Assembly (NCBI GenBank): GCA_902524845.1 | Contig: CABZEW010000003.1 | Coordinates: forward strand, 20,514 to 84,513 | Reading direction: 5' to 3' | Length of the DNA: 64,000 bases | Source: an uncultured Alphaproteobacteria bacterium | Lineage (GTDB): Bacteria; Pseudomonadota; Alphaproteobacteria; Rhodobacterales; Rhodobacteraceae | Shown: piece after piece, positions 18,974 to 27,926 of the stretch | Layout of the letters: each line of letters begins with the position of its first letter | Position numbering within the stretch: position 1 is the first letter of the stretch | The notes under the pieces: model-generated | Database searches by the model: none | The model's input: only the letters and a program-made list of their open reading frames with translations | Told to the model about the DNA's origin: nothing | Position numbers and translations under genes: made by a program

Positions 18974-20374
18974 ATGAGAAAAGTAGTAGTAATTTCTAAC
19001 AGAGTTATGCTTCCAACAAAAAAAAAGCCTGAGGCAGCTGGAGGTCTTGCTGTTGCATTACTTGACACTCTTCAGGAAACAAGCGGCATATGGTTTGGTT
19101 GGAGCGGAGATATAACTTCAAACAAAGATATAAAACCAGTTGTAAAAAAGGATAAAGGAATAACTTTTGCCACAGTTGATCTAGTTAAAAAAGACTACGA
19201 AAACTATTACAACGGGTACTGTAACGAGGTACTTTGGCCTATCTTTCACTATCGTTTAGACTTGGTAAATTACACCAAAATAAAATTTGAGAGTTATACT
19301 AGGGTTAACAATTCTTTTGCCTTAACGATCAAGAGTCTTCTTGGCAATGAAGATTTGATCTGGGTCCACGATTATCATTTTTTATTAATCGCAAGAGAGT
19401 TACGAAAGCTTAAGTGTACGCATAAAATTGGCTTCTTCTTACATATACCATGGCCATCAAAGGAAATTTTAACTGCATTACCTGATCATCGAGAACTGGT
19501 TGATGCACTCTTAGACTATGACTTAATAGGCTTTCAAACTAAAAACCATGTACTTACTTTTTTAGATTATATAATCAGTGAGCTTAAAGGGTCAGTCGAA
19601 CCTGATGGATCAGTTTTTGCCCTAGGCAAAAAATCTAAGGTAAAGCATTTTCCAATATCTATAGACACAAACAAAATTATAAATATTGCTGAAGAAACTG
19701 ATAGCTCTCCTCAAGTAGAAAGATTGGTAAAAAGTATTAAAACAAATAAGCTAATTGTTGGCGTTGACAGACTAGACTATACAAAGGGACTTGAAAATAG
19801 ATTTGTGGCATATAATCATCTTCTTACCAATCATAGTGAACACATAAGATCGACAACTTTCCTTCAAGTGGCCCCGACTTCAAGAGGATCTGTTTTTCAG
19901 TATAAAGAAATAAGAAAAAAACTCGAACTTACTGCTGGGAAGATAAATAGCGCGTATGGAGACTTTGATTGGACACCGATAAGGTATCTCAATAAAGGCT
20001 ATCAACAAAAAACTTTAATGGGATTTTTTAGGCATAGCAGGGTTGGACTTGTAACACCGCTGAGGGATGGAATGAATTTGGTCGCTAAGGAATACATAGC
20101 GTCCCAACGGCAAAGTGATCCCGGAGTACTTATTTTATCCAGATTTGCAGGTGCTGCGGAAGAATTGACTGACGCACTAATTGTAAATCCTCATGATCCA
20201 GAAGGAGTAGCAGATGCATTGAATCATGCCCTAAAAATGCCAAGAAAGGAACGCATTAGGAGATGGCTTAATGCTGTTGATCAATTACATTCTTTTAATA
20301 TTACCGTTTGGAGGACTCACTACATCGAAGCATTAGAAACAGCAATTACTTCATCGCCCAATAGGCATAAATGA
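18974..20374 (+). CDS. otsA: Alpha,alpha-trehalose-phosphate synthase (UDP-forming)
   Basis: 466 aa; 'NRVMLP...[10 protein letters not shown]', '[14 protein letters not shown]', '[11 protein letters not shown]', 'VDRLDYTKG', '[14 protein letters not shown]'. Confidence 0.95.
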   Translation: MRKVVVISNRVMLPTKKKPEAAGGLAVALLDTLQETSGIWFGWSGDITSNKDIKPVVKKDKGITFATVDLVKKDYENYYNGYCNEVLWPIFHYRLDLVNYTKIKFESYTRVNNSFALTIKSLLGNEDLIWVHDYHFLLIARELRKLKCTHKIGFFLHIPWPSKEILTALPDHRELVDALLDYDLIGFQTKNHVLTFLDYIISELKGSVEPDGSVFALGKKSKVKHFPISIDTNKIINIAEETDSSPQVERLVKSIKTNKLIVGVDRLDYTKGLENRFVAYNHLLTNHSEHIRSTTFLQVAPTSRGSVFQYKEIRKKLELTAGKINSAYGDFDWTPIRYLNKGYQQKTLMGFFRHSRVGLVTPLRDGMNLVAKEYIASQRQSDPGVLILSRFAGAAEELTDALIVNPHDPEGVADALNHALKMPRKERIRRWLNAVDQLHSFNITVWRTHYIEALETAITSSPNRHK

Positions 20375-20404
20375 ATACACCTCGCTTCGTTTAAGTTAAT
20401 GCAT

Positions 20405-20571
20405 TGGACAACACATCTGATTACAGTGTTTGTGATTGTCACGATAACTTACAAGAGGCATGAAGAATTAGAAATATTTTAAGAGTTATAAGAAATCTAA
20501 TAACCCCTGATATCAATATCTAAAGGTTTTGATCCCGTGTACCATATATTCGAAACCAAATACCTCAGCGA
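20405..20571 (+). repeat. tRNA-Gln-derived repeat, copy 8 (degenerate)
   Basis: ggacaacacatctgattacagtgtttgtgattgtcacgataacttacaagaggcatgaag...taacccctgatatcaatatctaaaggTTTTGATcccgtgtaccatatattcgaaaccaaatacctcagcg. Confidence 0.82.
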
Positions 20572-20669
20572 TTTATAAAAAAAAATATTAGCCCGATATT
20601 TTTTATGAGTAATTGAAATAATACTTTATAGATAGTTTATGTTCGCAGTTTATTCACATAAAAAGGACT

Positions 20670-21521
20670 ATGATGCTTGTTGATGTTGGTTCGGCGCGCC
20701 TTTTTTTTGAAGTCGTAGGAGAAAGCCTCGATACTGCCACTTTAAAAATGGAAAAACGTCCAACATTGATCTTGTTGCATGGTGGGCCTGGCTATGACCA
20801 TACAACATTGCGCCCGTATTTCGACCGTTATAGCAATACGCATCAGTTAATCTATTTAGACCATCGAGGTTGTGGGCGCTCGACAGGTGCGCGAGAAACT
20901 TGGCATCTGGATCAATGGGCTGATGACCTTGCCGTATTTTGCAGAACGCTGGGCATTGACTCTCCTAGGGTATTCGGACAGTCTTTTGGGGGAATGGTAG
21001 CAATGCATTTTGCAGCACGTTATCCCGCAAGAATATCTAAACTGATCTTATCCTCGACAGCAGCACAATTTCGTCTGGACGAGACCGTAAAAATAATGCG
21101 CAAACTAGGGGGTGACCGTGCTGCAGACGTATCACATCGGCTCTTTTCAAAACCGTCCCAAGACGCTTATGATACTTACGGTGACGTATGCTTGCCACTT
21201 TACAGCAACCCAAACGCGCCAGAAGCAGCCAGTTTCCGTGAACGCGCTATCGAGCGTCCAGAAGTCGCCCTTCATTTTTTTTCTGACGAAATGGCTAGTA
21301 TGGATATGCGTGCCGAGATTGCTAATATCACTTGTCCTACGTTAGTGATTGGAGGAACACTGGATCCCGTCACACCAACTGTATGTTCTGAAGTCATTAC
21401 TGACTCCATCGGTAAAAATGCTTGCCTCCATATGTTTGAAGGATGTGGACATGGACCGCATCGAGACGATCCAGATGGCGCTGAAAAAGTTATGCGCCGC
21501 TTTCTTGCTACCAAGACCTAA
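20670..21521 (+). CDS. Alpha/beta hydrolase, proline iminopeptidase-like
   Basis: 283 aa; 'LLHGGPGYDHTTLRPYFDR', 'DHRGCGRS', 'GQSFGGMVAMHFA', 'GCGHGPHRDDP'. Confidence 0.93.
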   Translation: MMLVDVGSARLFFEVVGESLDTATLKMEKRPTLILLHGGPGYDHTTLRPYFDRYSNTHQLIYLDHRGCGRSTGARETWHLDQWADDLAVFCRTLGIDSPRVFGQSFGGMVAMHFAARYPARISKLILSSTAAQFRLDETVKIMRKLGGDRAADVSHRLFSKPSQDAYDTYGDVCLPLYSNPNAPEAASFRERAIERPEVALHFFSDEMASMDMRAEIANITCPTLVIGGTLDPVTPTVCSEVITDSIGKNACLHMFEGCGHGPHRDDPDGAEKVMRRFLATKT

Positions 21522-21658
21522 ATACATCCTTTAAGTGCTTATATCAGAACCCTTAAGAAAAACCTGGTTTTACTTATGAATGATTGGACCCATAACTTAT
21601 CAATACTCGGTTGGTGTTGCAAAAATTGTATATCTTTATTTTGATTATTCTATAGATT

Positions 21659-23071
21659 ATGCGAATGCTTAAATTAAAAAACGTTCCGGAAGAATTACAA
21701 TCCGCAATAAGTGAAAAGGGATATGATAAATTAACCACAGTCCAAAATTTGGTCCTCGATCCAAGTAATATTGGTAAAGATCTTCTGGTGAGCTCTCAGA
21801 CTGGCTCTGGCAAAACACTTGCTTATGGTTTGTCAATATCATGTGATGGGCTTAAAGAAATTATAGATGAGGGTAACAAACTAAAAACTCTTATCGTTAC
21901 TCCTACACGCGAACTGGCTTTACAGGTTTTTAGCGAATTGGTGTGGCTGTTTTCCAAGACTTCTATGTTAATCTCTACAGCGATAGGTGGAATGGATATA
22001 AAAAAGGAGAGAAAGAATATTGTAAAAGGAGTCGATCTTTTAGTAGGGACACCTGGTAGAATAAATGATCACATGCGTAGAAAAACTTTTGACCTTACCC
22101 ACCTTAAATCACTCGTACTTGACGAAGCTGATGAAATGCTAGACCTAGGCTTTAAACAAGATTTAGACATTATAGTAAATCAAAGTCCGAAAGATAAACG
22201 GATTCTTATGTTTTCGGCAACGATCCCCAAAAAAATATTGGTATTAGCATCAAAGTATCAAAGAAACGCAGTGAGGGTCGAAGCTACAAGTCTAGGCAAA
22301 GCCCATACTGATATATCTTATGAAACATACCTGATTAAAAAGTATGATGTCGAGAATGCTATATTTAATTTTCTGCGCTTTCATGATGATAAAACGATAA
22401 TAATTTTTTGTTCTACCAGAAGCTCTGTGACGCATATTTCCTCTCGAATATTAAATAGAGGTTTGTCAGTGGTATCTTTATCTGGAGCTCTGAATCAATC
22501 AGAACGCTTTAAAGCGTTGCAGTCCATCAAGAATGGACGGTGCAAGATATGTGTTGCAACGGACGTAGCAGCAAGAGGAATTGATTTAGTTAATCTGGAT
22601 ATTGTGATACATGCTGAGCTTCCTCAAAATTCAGAAATTTTAATACACAGAAGTGGAAGAACAGGGAGAGCTGGTAACAAGGGGCGGAGTATTCTTTTTT
22701 GTTCACCCGGCGAGAGGAGAAGGTACGAAAGGTTGATCCATTCTGCCAAAGTAAGGCCAGTTATTAACAAGTTTCTTTCTCAAGAAGAAATAGAGCGCAA
22801 AGATAATGAGAAGATCATTGACTACCTTTCGAAAAGTCAAAAAAAGAATCCTAGCGAATTAAAGTTAGCTAATGAACTATTAACTCAGTTTTCTTCTGAA
22901 GATATTGCTGTAGCACTAATAGAGAATTTTAAAGGAAAGTTACCTCCCATTGAGGAAGTGGAAAGTTTTACTGAAGAAAAAGTTAACCTAATGAAAAGTG
23001 ATCGAAAGAAGAAAAAAAGAGGAGAAAAACGAAACCGTGGCTCCTTCTCAAAAAAAAAGCAGAGATCCTGA
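21659..23071 (+). CDS. DEAD/DEAH box ATP-dependent RNA helicase
   Basis: 470 aa; 'SQTGSGKTLAY', 'DEADEML', 'FSATIP', 'HRSGRTGRAG'; basic C-terminal tail. Confidence 0.95.
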   Translation: MRMLKLKNVPEELQSAISEKGYDKLTTVQNLVLDPSNIGKDLLVSSQTGSGKTLAYGLSISCDGLKEIIDEGNKLKTLIVTPTRELALQVFSELVWLFSKTSMLISTAIGGMDIKKERKNIVKGVDLLVGTPGRINDHMRRKTFDLTHLKSLVLDEADEMLDLGFKQDLDIIVNQSPKDKRILMFSATIPKKILVLASKYQRNAVRVEATSLGKAHTDISYETYLIKKYDVENAIFNFLRFHDDKTIIIFCSTRSSVTHISSRILNRGLSVVSLSGALNQSERFKALQSIKNGRCKICVATDVAARGIDLVNLDIVIHAELPQNSEILIHRSGRTGRAGNKGRSILFCSPGERRRYERLIHSAKVRPVINKFLSQEEIERKDNEKIIDYLSKSQKKNPSELKLANELLTQFSSEDIAVALIENFKGKLPPIEEVESFTEEKVNLMKSDRKKKKRGEKRNRGSFSKKKQRS

Positions 23072-23217
23072 CGATGCTTCTGCCAAATTTTTTGACATTC
23101 TGTAATCTTCACAAGATGCACAAAACAATAAAAAAGTGATAAAGGCTTTTAACACACAAAACTATTTTAGATACTCAATGAAATGCGCCGTGGATTTTAC
23201 TCATAAAACTCAGAAGT

Positions 23218-23631
23218 TTAACTATACATTTGCGCAACAGCAGAAATAACTCCTCGTCTGTTCAAACTTTGATCGACTGACGAAGGCTCTAAGATCTTTT
23301 GCAAATAATCAACAGCAGTTTGCGGATTACAGTTTCCACACATAAAGACATCAATTGACGCAAAGTTACGTTCTGGCCATGTATGTATACTGATATGACT
23401 TTCAGATAAAACAGTCACACCACTAACACCCATCCCCTCACCAAAAGGATGAAAATATGAATGTACAATGGAGGCGCCAGCCCTGAGCGCACTTTCTTCA
23501 ATAGTCTTTTGAATAAAATCTAGATCGCCCATTCGCTCTACACCCCAAAAGTCAGCCAAAATATGACGTCCCGCAAACTGATCACCTGTCAAAGAACACA
23601 TTGAGAAATAATCACTATCGAGATGGTTCAT
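23218..23631 (-). CDS. speD: S-adenosylmethionine decarboxylase proenzyme (prokaryotic class 1B)
   Basis: 137 aa; canonical 'LSESHISIHTWPE' processing site and 'DVFMCG'. Confidence 0.94.
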   Translation of the reverse strand: MNHLDSDYFSMCSLTGDQFAGRHILADFWGVERMGDLDFIQKTIEESALRAGASIVHSYFHPFGEGMGVSGVTVLSESHISIHTWPERNFASIDVFMCGNCNPQTAVDYLQKILEPSSVDQSLNRRGVISAVAQMYS

Positions 23632-23632
23632 A

Positions 23633-24544
23633 TTATGCAGCCTCTTCTTTTTTATTTAATTTAGTATTAATGTCTTCTTCAATCCATGGAGGAAGAATAA
23701 AAGATGCGCGATGCATTGCGGGACTGTAATGTTTAGTTCTAATGCATGCTTTTTTAAATCGTTGATCTATTTGTTCTAAATTTGGTAGCGACCAGGCCCT
23801 GTTTAGGGCTCCGAAGCCAAAGGTCATATAACCTCCATAATAGGTTGGAACTGCAGCAATATAGCAACTCGCATTCAGTCCCGCATCTTTTAGACAGCGC
23901 AGTGTGGTCCCAACTTCACCAGGTTGAAATTGAGGAACGCCTCCCTGCGTCGAGATCAAAGCATTTTCGTTAAGAATTTTAACAATATTTTTATAAAATT
24001 CATGGCTGAATAGCTTTTCGCCTGGTCCTATTGGGTCAGTAGAGTCAATGATAACCGCATCAAATTTTAACTCTGTTTCTTGGACATATGCAAAAGCATC
24101 ACCAACAATTAGCTGTACTCTTGAATCTTTGTAAACTTTACCAGCGTTATTTACACTTGGCATATGCTCTACACAGGCATCAACCACATGCTGATCAATT
24201 TCTACCATGACAACTCTTTTTACGCCTTTATGACAGAGAACCTCACGCAAAATCCCGCCATCGCCACCACCAACAATAAGGACATTTTCTGGGTTTTCAT
24301 GAGAGAAAAGAGGCACGTGCACCATCATCTCTTGATAAACAAACTCATCACACTCTGTGATCTGAATAATCCCATCAAGGGTCAACACGCGACCAAGTGA
24401 GTCATTTTCGTAAATTGCAATATCTTGATATTGGCTTTTACCCTCAAATAAAGTTCTACTTATCTCAAACCCCTGAAATGCCTTGCTGCCCTTAGAAGTG
24501 TAAATACTGTGAACATCTTCTATGAAATTAGGCCGCCCGTACAT
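23633..24544 (-). CDS. speE: Spermidine synthase (polyamine aminopropyltransferase)
   Basis: 303 aa; 'LDGIIQITECDEFVYQEMMVHVPLFSHENPENVLIVGGGDGGILREVL', 'DSTDPIGPGEKLFS'. Confidence 0.96.
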   Translation of the reverse strand: MYGRPNFIEDVHSIYTSKGSKAFQGFEISRTLFEGKSQYQDIAIYENDSLGRVLTLDGIIQITECDEFVYQEMMVHVPLFSHENPENVLIVGGGDGGILREVLCHKGVKRVVMVEIDQHVVDACVEHMPSVNNAGKVYKDSRVQLIVGDAFAYVQETELKFDAVIIDSTDPIGPGEKLFSHEFYKNIVKILNENALISTQGGVPQFQPGEVGTTLRCLKDAGLNASCYIAAVPTYYGGYMTFGFGALNRAWSLPNLEQIDQRFKKACIRTKHYSPAMHRASFILPPWIEEDINTKLNKKEEAA

Positions 24545-24980
24545 CTTGAACCTCCTCAGTAAAATTCCTTACGCCATCTTTATCTTCCTTATGGAACCCA
24601 CGGTCCATATTGTGCATATTGGCCTTGGCAGGACTGAAATATTTTTTACAAACCCCAAGAGCCACCTCAACATCGAAAGCTTTACAGGAGAAAACATCTA
24701 TATATACCTGTCCTATATTTTCTGCAAAATGAGCAGCAATATTTGAAGTTTCAATCATCTGAAGTAAAGTATAGCCCGCTGCTTCATAGGAGTGCGATGC
24801 AAAATGCTCAACTATAGGCTCACCATAGGCTATCATATCAATAGCTTCTACAAGCTCTTTACTCCAATTCAGGATGTTTTCTTTATCAGTCAGTAGCTTT
24901 TTAGGACAACCATTAAAGTCTAACACTAAATGCTGACCCCATGGAGCTCGAATCGGCTTAGTTTGATTCTGTGACGTCAT
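24528..24980 (-). CDS. Divergent AdoMet decarboxylase-family protein
   Basis: 150 aa; 'WGQHLVLDFNGCPKKLL', 'IETSNIAAHFAENIGQVYIDVFSCKAFDVEVALGVCKKYF'; overlaps speE by 17 bp; lacks the canonical ESHxSxHTWPE motif. Confidence 0.8.
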   Translation of the reverse strand: MTSQNQTKPIRAPWGQHLVLDFNGCPKKLLTDKENILNWSKELVEAIDMIAYGEPIVEHFASHSYEAAGYTLLQMIETSNIAAHFAENIGQVYIDVFSCKAFDVEVALGVCKKYFSPAKANMHNMDRGFHKEDKDGVRNFTEEVQDVRAA

Positions 24981-25020
24981 TCTTTTCTCCTCGTGTTACT
25001 GGCTTGACCCAGCATTTTCA

Positions 25021-25047
25021 AAAGAAAAAGCCTGCGTTAAAAACGCT
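25021..25047 (-). promoter_or_regulatory. Terminator-like hairpin in the leader of the spermidine operon (candidate attenuator)
   Basis: Minus strand GCGTT TTT AACGC followed by AGGCTTTTTCTTTT, ~40 nt upstream of the first ATG. Confidence 0.45.
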
Positions 25048-25391
25048 AAACGGTAAATGCCAAATCGTTATTATAAACGCGATGGCACACAACGTTGATT
25101 AATAACGCAAACCTTCTAAAAACCAGGCGGATGGGACTTTATGGTTTCTAGCATGAAACAAAGCCCGTACCGAATTAAAAACATTTACGCCGTTGCATAA
25201 CCATTATCTGAATTTTCAGGGGCTAGAGACACGTGCGCAAGCGCATGTATACAAAATTTGAAAAAAAAAGAAATAAAAAAATGCTTCTGATTTTAATTAC
25301 GGAATAAAACCACAAGCATTGACCCACATTAATATTAGTTCGAGAATATACATAATATAGTTTAAGTAGGAATCAGAAGAGTTCCCTTGTG

Positions 25392-26144
25392 TTAAAAATA
25401 CATCAATATAAAACCGACTAAAATTCCACTAACACCAATCAAGAAGGGTCCATCCCATGTATGAGGCGATACAGCCTCAGTAATCATTATAATTAAAGGC
25501 AACAGGCCAACGGCATAGATAAATTGCCTTTCGGTGAATAAGTCTCCGAACCAGAACAACACTCCTATTGTAGAAAGAAAAACCGTAAGGCTTCCCTCCA
25601 AGGTTCTAAAAAATTGTTTTTTGGTGAAGAGCGCATAGGTTTTGTATCTGAACTTTCCAAATCTAACCCCAATAGGTTCCGCCAATCCATCTCCAATCAT
25701 TGCCAAACAAACTACAAGCAATCCAATGTCTGCCCAAAAAATCCCAAAATAGATTTCCACTAAAATAGCCAGTGAAATAACTATTATAATGCTCGCAAAA
25801 AATTGACTTAATAACCACAGCAATGTGTAGGGCCTATCCTCTGGTCTATCAAAGCTTAAAAAACATCTTTCTAAAAAATCGGAATTTTTCCTGAAATAAA
25901 AAGGTGCCAAAGTCCAGAGGAATCCAAAAGCTCCCAATAAACCCAGAAGTTCACCAGGACGGTAGGGAAAACAACTAGCTAGAAAAATTGGAAAAAATAG
26001 AAGAAAAAAGTGATGGATTTTTCGAGTGTAATTAACTTTAATTTTATATTTATAGACCCAATTCCCAAGTAGAAAAGCCAAAAACCAAAAAGAAATAAAC
26101 TTTACTAACTCTAATATAAGAAATGTCATTTTAAATATCCCCAA
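25392..26144 (-). CDS. Dolichol/phytol kinase or CTP-transferase-like integral membrane protein
   Basis: 250 aa; 'MIGDGLAEPIGVRFGKFRYKTYALFTKKQFFRTLEGSLTVF' motif. Confidence 0.7.
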   Translation of the reverse strand: MGIFKMTFLILELVKFISFWFLAFLLGNWVYKYKIKVNYTRKIHHFFLLFFPIFLASCFPYRPGELLGLLGAFGFLWTLAPFYFRKNSDFLERCFLSFDRPEDRPYTLLWLLSQFFASIIIVISLAILVEIYFGIFWADIGLLVVCLAMIGDGLAEPIGVRFGKFRYKTYALFTKKQFFRTLEGSLTVFLSTIGVLFWFGDLFTERQFIYAVGLLPLIIMITEAVSPHTWDGPFLIGVSGILVGFILMYF

Positions 26145-26151
26145 TCACATT

Positions 26152-27027
26152 TTAACTTTTTCTTGAAATCAGAATCCCCCCAAAAACAATTAGGCTGCCA
26201 CCAGCAACAGTTGCAAGTGTTAAGGGGTCTTTGAAAAATATGATCCCCACTAATGATGCAAAGAAAAGATGAAAATATGAAAATGGTTGCAAGACGCTTG
26301 CTTCTGCATGCCGATAGGCGTTAGTGAGCAAAAAGTGTCCTACCAGGCTAAACACACATAATAAAACTAGGAAATATATATCGGAGGTTTGTATAGGTTT
26401 GTAGAATAGTGGACTAGGAATTGTAATTGCGATCGCCGATACTAAAGATACCCAGAAAAAACTGGTTTCGGTATTGTCTGTAGAGGCAACCTTGCGCGTA
26501 AGAACGGCATAAATCGCAAAGGTAACCGCAGAAATCAAAGGTAGGACAGATACTAAAGAGAATTTAAGGTTTATCGGATTAATAATAATGATTACGCCGA
26601 GAAACCCTACTCCTACTGCAACTAACTTTATTCTTGTAACTTCTTCTTTCAAAAATACACCTGATAGGAGCACGGTAAGAAGAGGAAAAACAGCCATTAA
26701 TGCGTGGGTAACTATCAATCCGACTTGAGTATATGAGTAGATGGCCATTAATAAAGATGAAATGAATAAAAGACCTCTAGAGATTTGAGCGACTGGTTGC
26801 TTTGTCTTGAGAATCGACGCTAAAACCCCCTGCCCTCTAAAACTGACTAAAATAACAAAACTTCCAATTATCCAAAAACGAAACATATTTATATTTAGAA
26901 CATCATAAAGTTCGGCCATATAACGCGACATACCGTCCATCAGTGAAAGAAAGAAGGTTGCAATAATGAGAGTTATTATTCCTCTTTTTGATGAATTATT
27001 CATAGACAGCTTGCGGAAAGAAACCAC
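26152..27027 (-). CDS. EamA/DMT family transporter
   Basis: 291 aa, ten hydrophobic segments, EamA pattern. Confidence 0.9.
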   Translation of the reverse strand: MVSFRKLSMNNSSKRGIITLIIATFFLSLMDGMSRYMAELYDVLNINMFRFWIIGSFVILVSFRGQGVLASILKTKQPVAQISRGLLFISSLLMAIYSYTQVGLIVTHALMAVFPLLTVLLSGVFLKEEVTRIKLVAVGVGFLGVIIIINPINLKFSLVSVLPLISAVTFAIYAVLTRKVASTDNTETSFFWVSLVSAIAITIPSPLFYKPIQTSDIYFLVLLCVFSLVGHFLLTNAYRHAEASVLQPFSYFHLFFASLVGIIFFKDPLTLATVAGGSLIVFGGILISRKS

Positions 27028-27072
27028 TCCAATAAATGGACTATTTTTTAAGATTTGGCAATATGTTAAAAA

Positions 27073-27420
27073 TTAATAACCTTCAACCAAAAGGATATAC
27101 CCTTTTGAGTTCAGTTTACGAATATCTATTATTTCTGCGTATTCTTTAGAGTGATAAAACTCTTTTGCTTTTTCCAGGCTGTCGAATTCAACCACAACAT
27201 CGCGATTCCCCTGTGGCGTCCCTTCAGCAACATATTGGGTAGAACCTCTTACTAAATACCTACCCCCGAACTTTTTAATAATGGTTTCTGTTTCAGAAGC
27301 GTATTTTTTATATTTTTCAGGATTTTTGATCGTTATCTGTCCAATAATATATCCTTTTTTCATAATTTTTTTTCCAGTATGCTCTATTTTAAACTGACTT
27401 TTATCTAGGCTGAGTCTCAA
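27073..27420 (-). CDS. DUF1330 domain protein
   Basis: 115 aa; 'YIIGQITIKNPEKYKKYASETETIIKKFGGRYLVRGSTQYVAEGTPQGNRDVVVEFDSLEKAKEFYHSKEYAEI'. Confidence 0.9.
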   Translation of the reverse strand: MRLSLDKSQFKIEHTGKKIMKKGYIIGQITIKNPEKYKKYASETETIIKKFGGRYLVRGSTQYVAEGTPQGNRDVVVEFDSLEKAKEFYHSKEYAEIIDIRKLNSKGYILLVEGY

Positions 27421-27811
27421 ATGTTTGCTCTGTTTCGATCAACTCCACAAAATCTAAACAAGATCTTTTCCATGCCTGCCGCTTTGGATGTAGACTCCTT
27501 TTTTGTAGGATTGTCCCGACCCTTAGTCCAAAAAAACCAGGATTTTCATCTGCCGGTCGTGCATAGATCCTGGTTCCACAGCTACCACAAAATGCTAACT
27601 CACGTTTCGCTCCGCTATCGGCCGTTTTAATATAAAAGCTTAATTTTCCCTTGGTTAGCTTAAAGCTATTGTTAACAGCACCGACGACATAGCCAAATGC
27701 TGTACCTGAATTTATCTGACAATCTGTGCAATGGCAGATCGTTGACGTAGTGGGATCAATATCAGCTTTAAACTCAATTTGTCCGCACAGACATTTCCCG
27801 TCTATATTCAT
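27401..27811 (-). CDS. GFA family (glutathione-dependent formaldehyde-activating-like) protein
   Basis: Likely start MNIDGKCLCGQIEF; 'CHCTDCQINSGTAFG', 'FCGSCGTRIYA'. Confidence 0.9.
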   Translation of the reverse strand: MNIDGKCLCGQIEFKADIDPTTSTICHCTDCQINSGTAFGYVVGAVNNSFKLTKGKLSFYIKTADSGAKRELAFCGSCGTRIYARPADENPGFFGLRVGTILQKRSLHPKRQAWKRSCLDFVELIETEQTFETQPR

Positions 27812-27926
27812 TTTTTTTCTCAATTTATTTTTACACTTTATAGAGTATGGAGCCTTAAAGCATTTGAGTGCAACCAATTTTAAAAATAATCCTAGTAAGA
27901 TCATGGAATTTATATAGAAACAACTC

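Noticed and set aside
2751-20571. The tRNA-half repeat array as a CRISPR array or classical integron
   Set aside because: Spacing is kilobases with genes between repeats, no cas genes; no attC-like R/L box architecture and no intI in the window.
23072-23217. ttttttgacattctgtaat downstream of the helicase as a repeat remnant
   Set aside because: Similarity limited to TTTTTTGACA; rest does not match any conserved part of the repeat.
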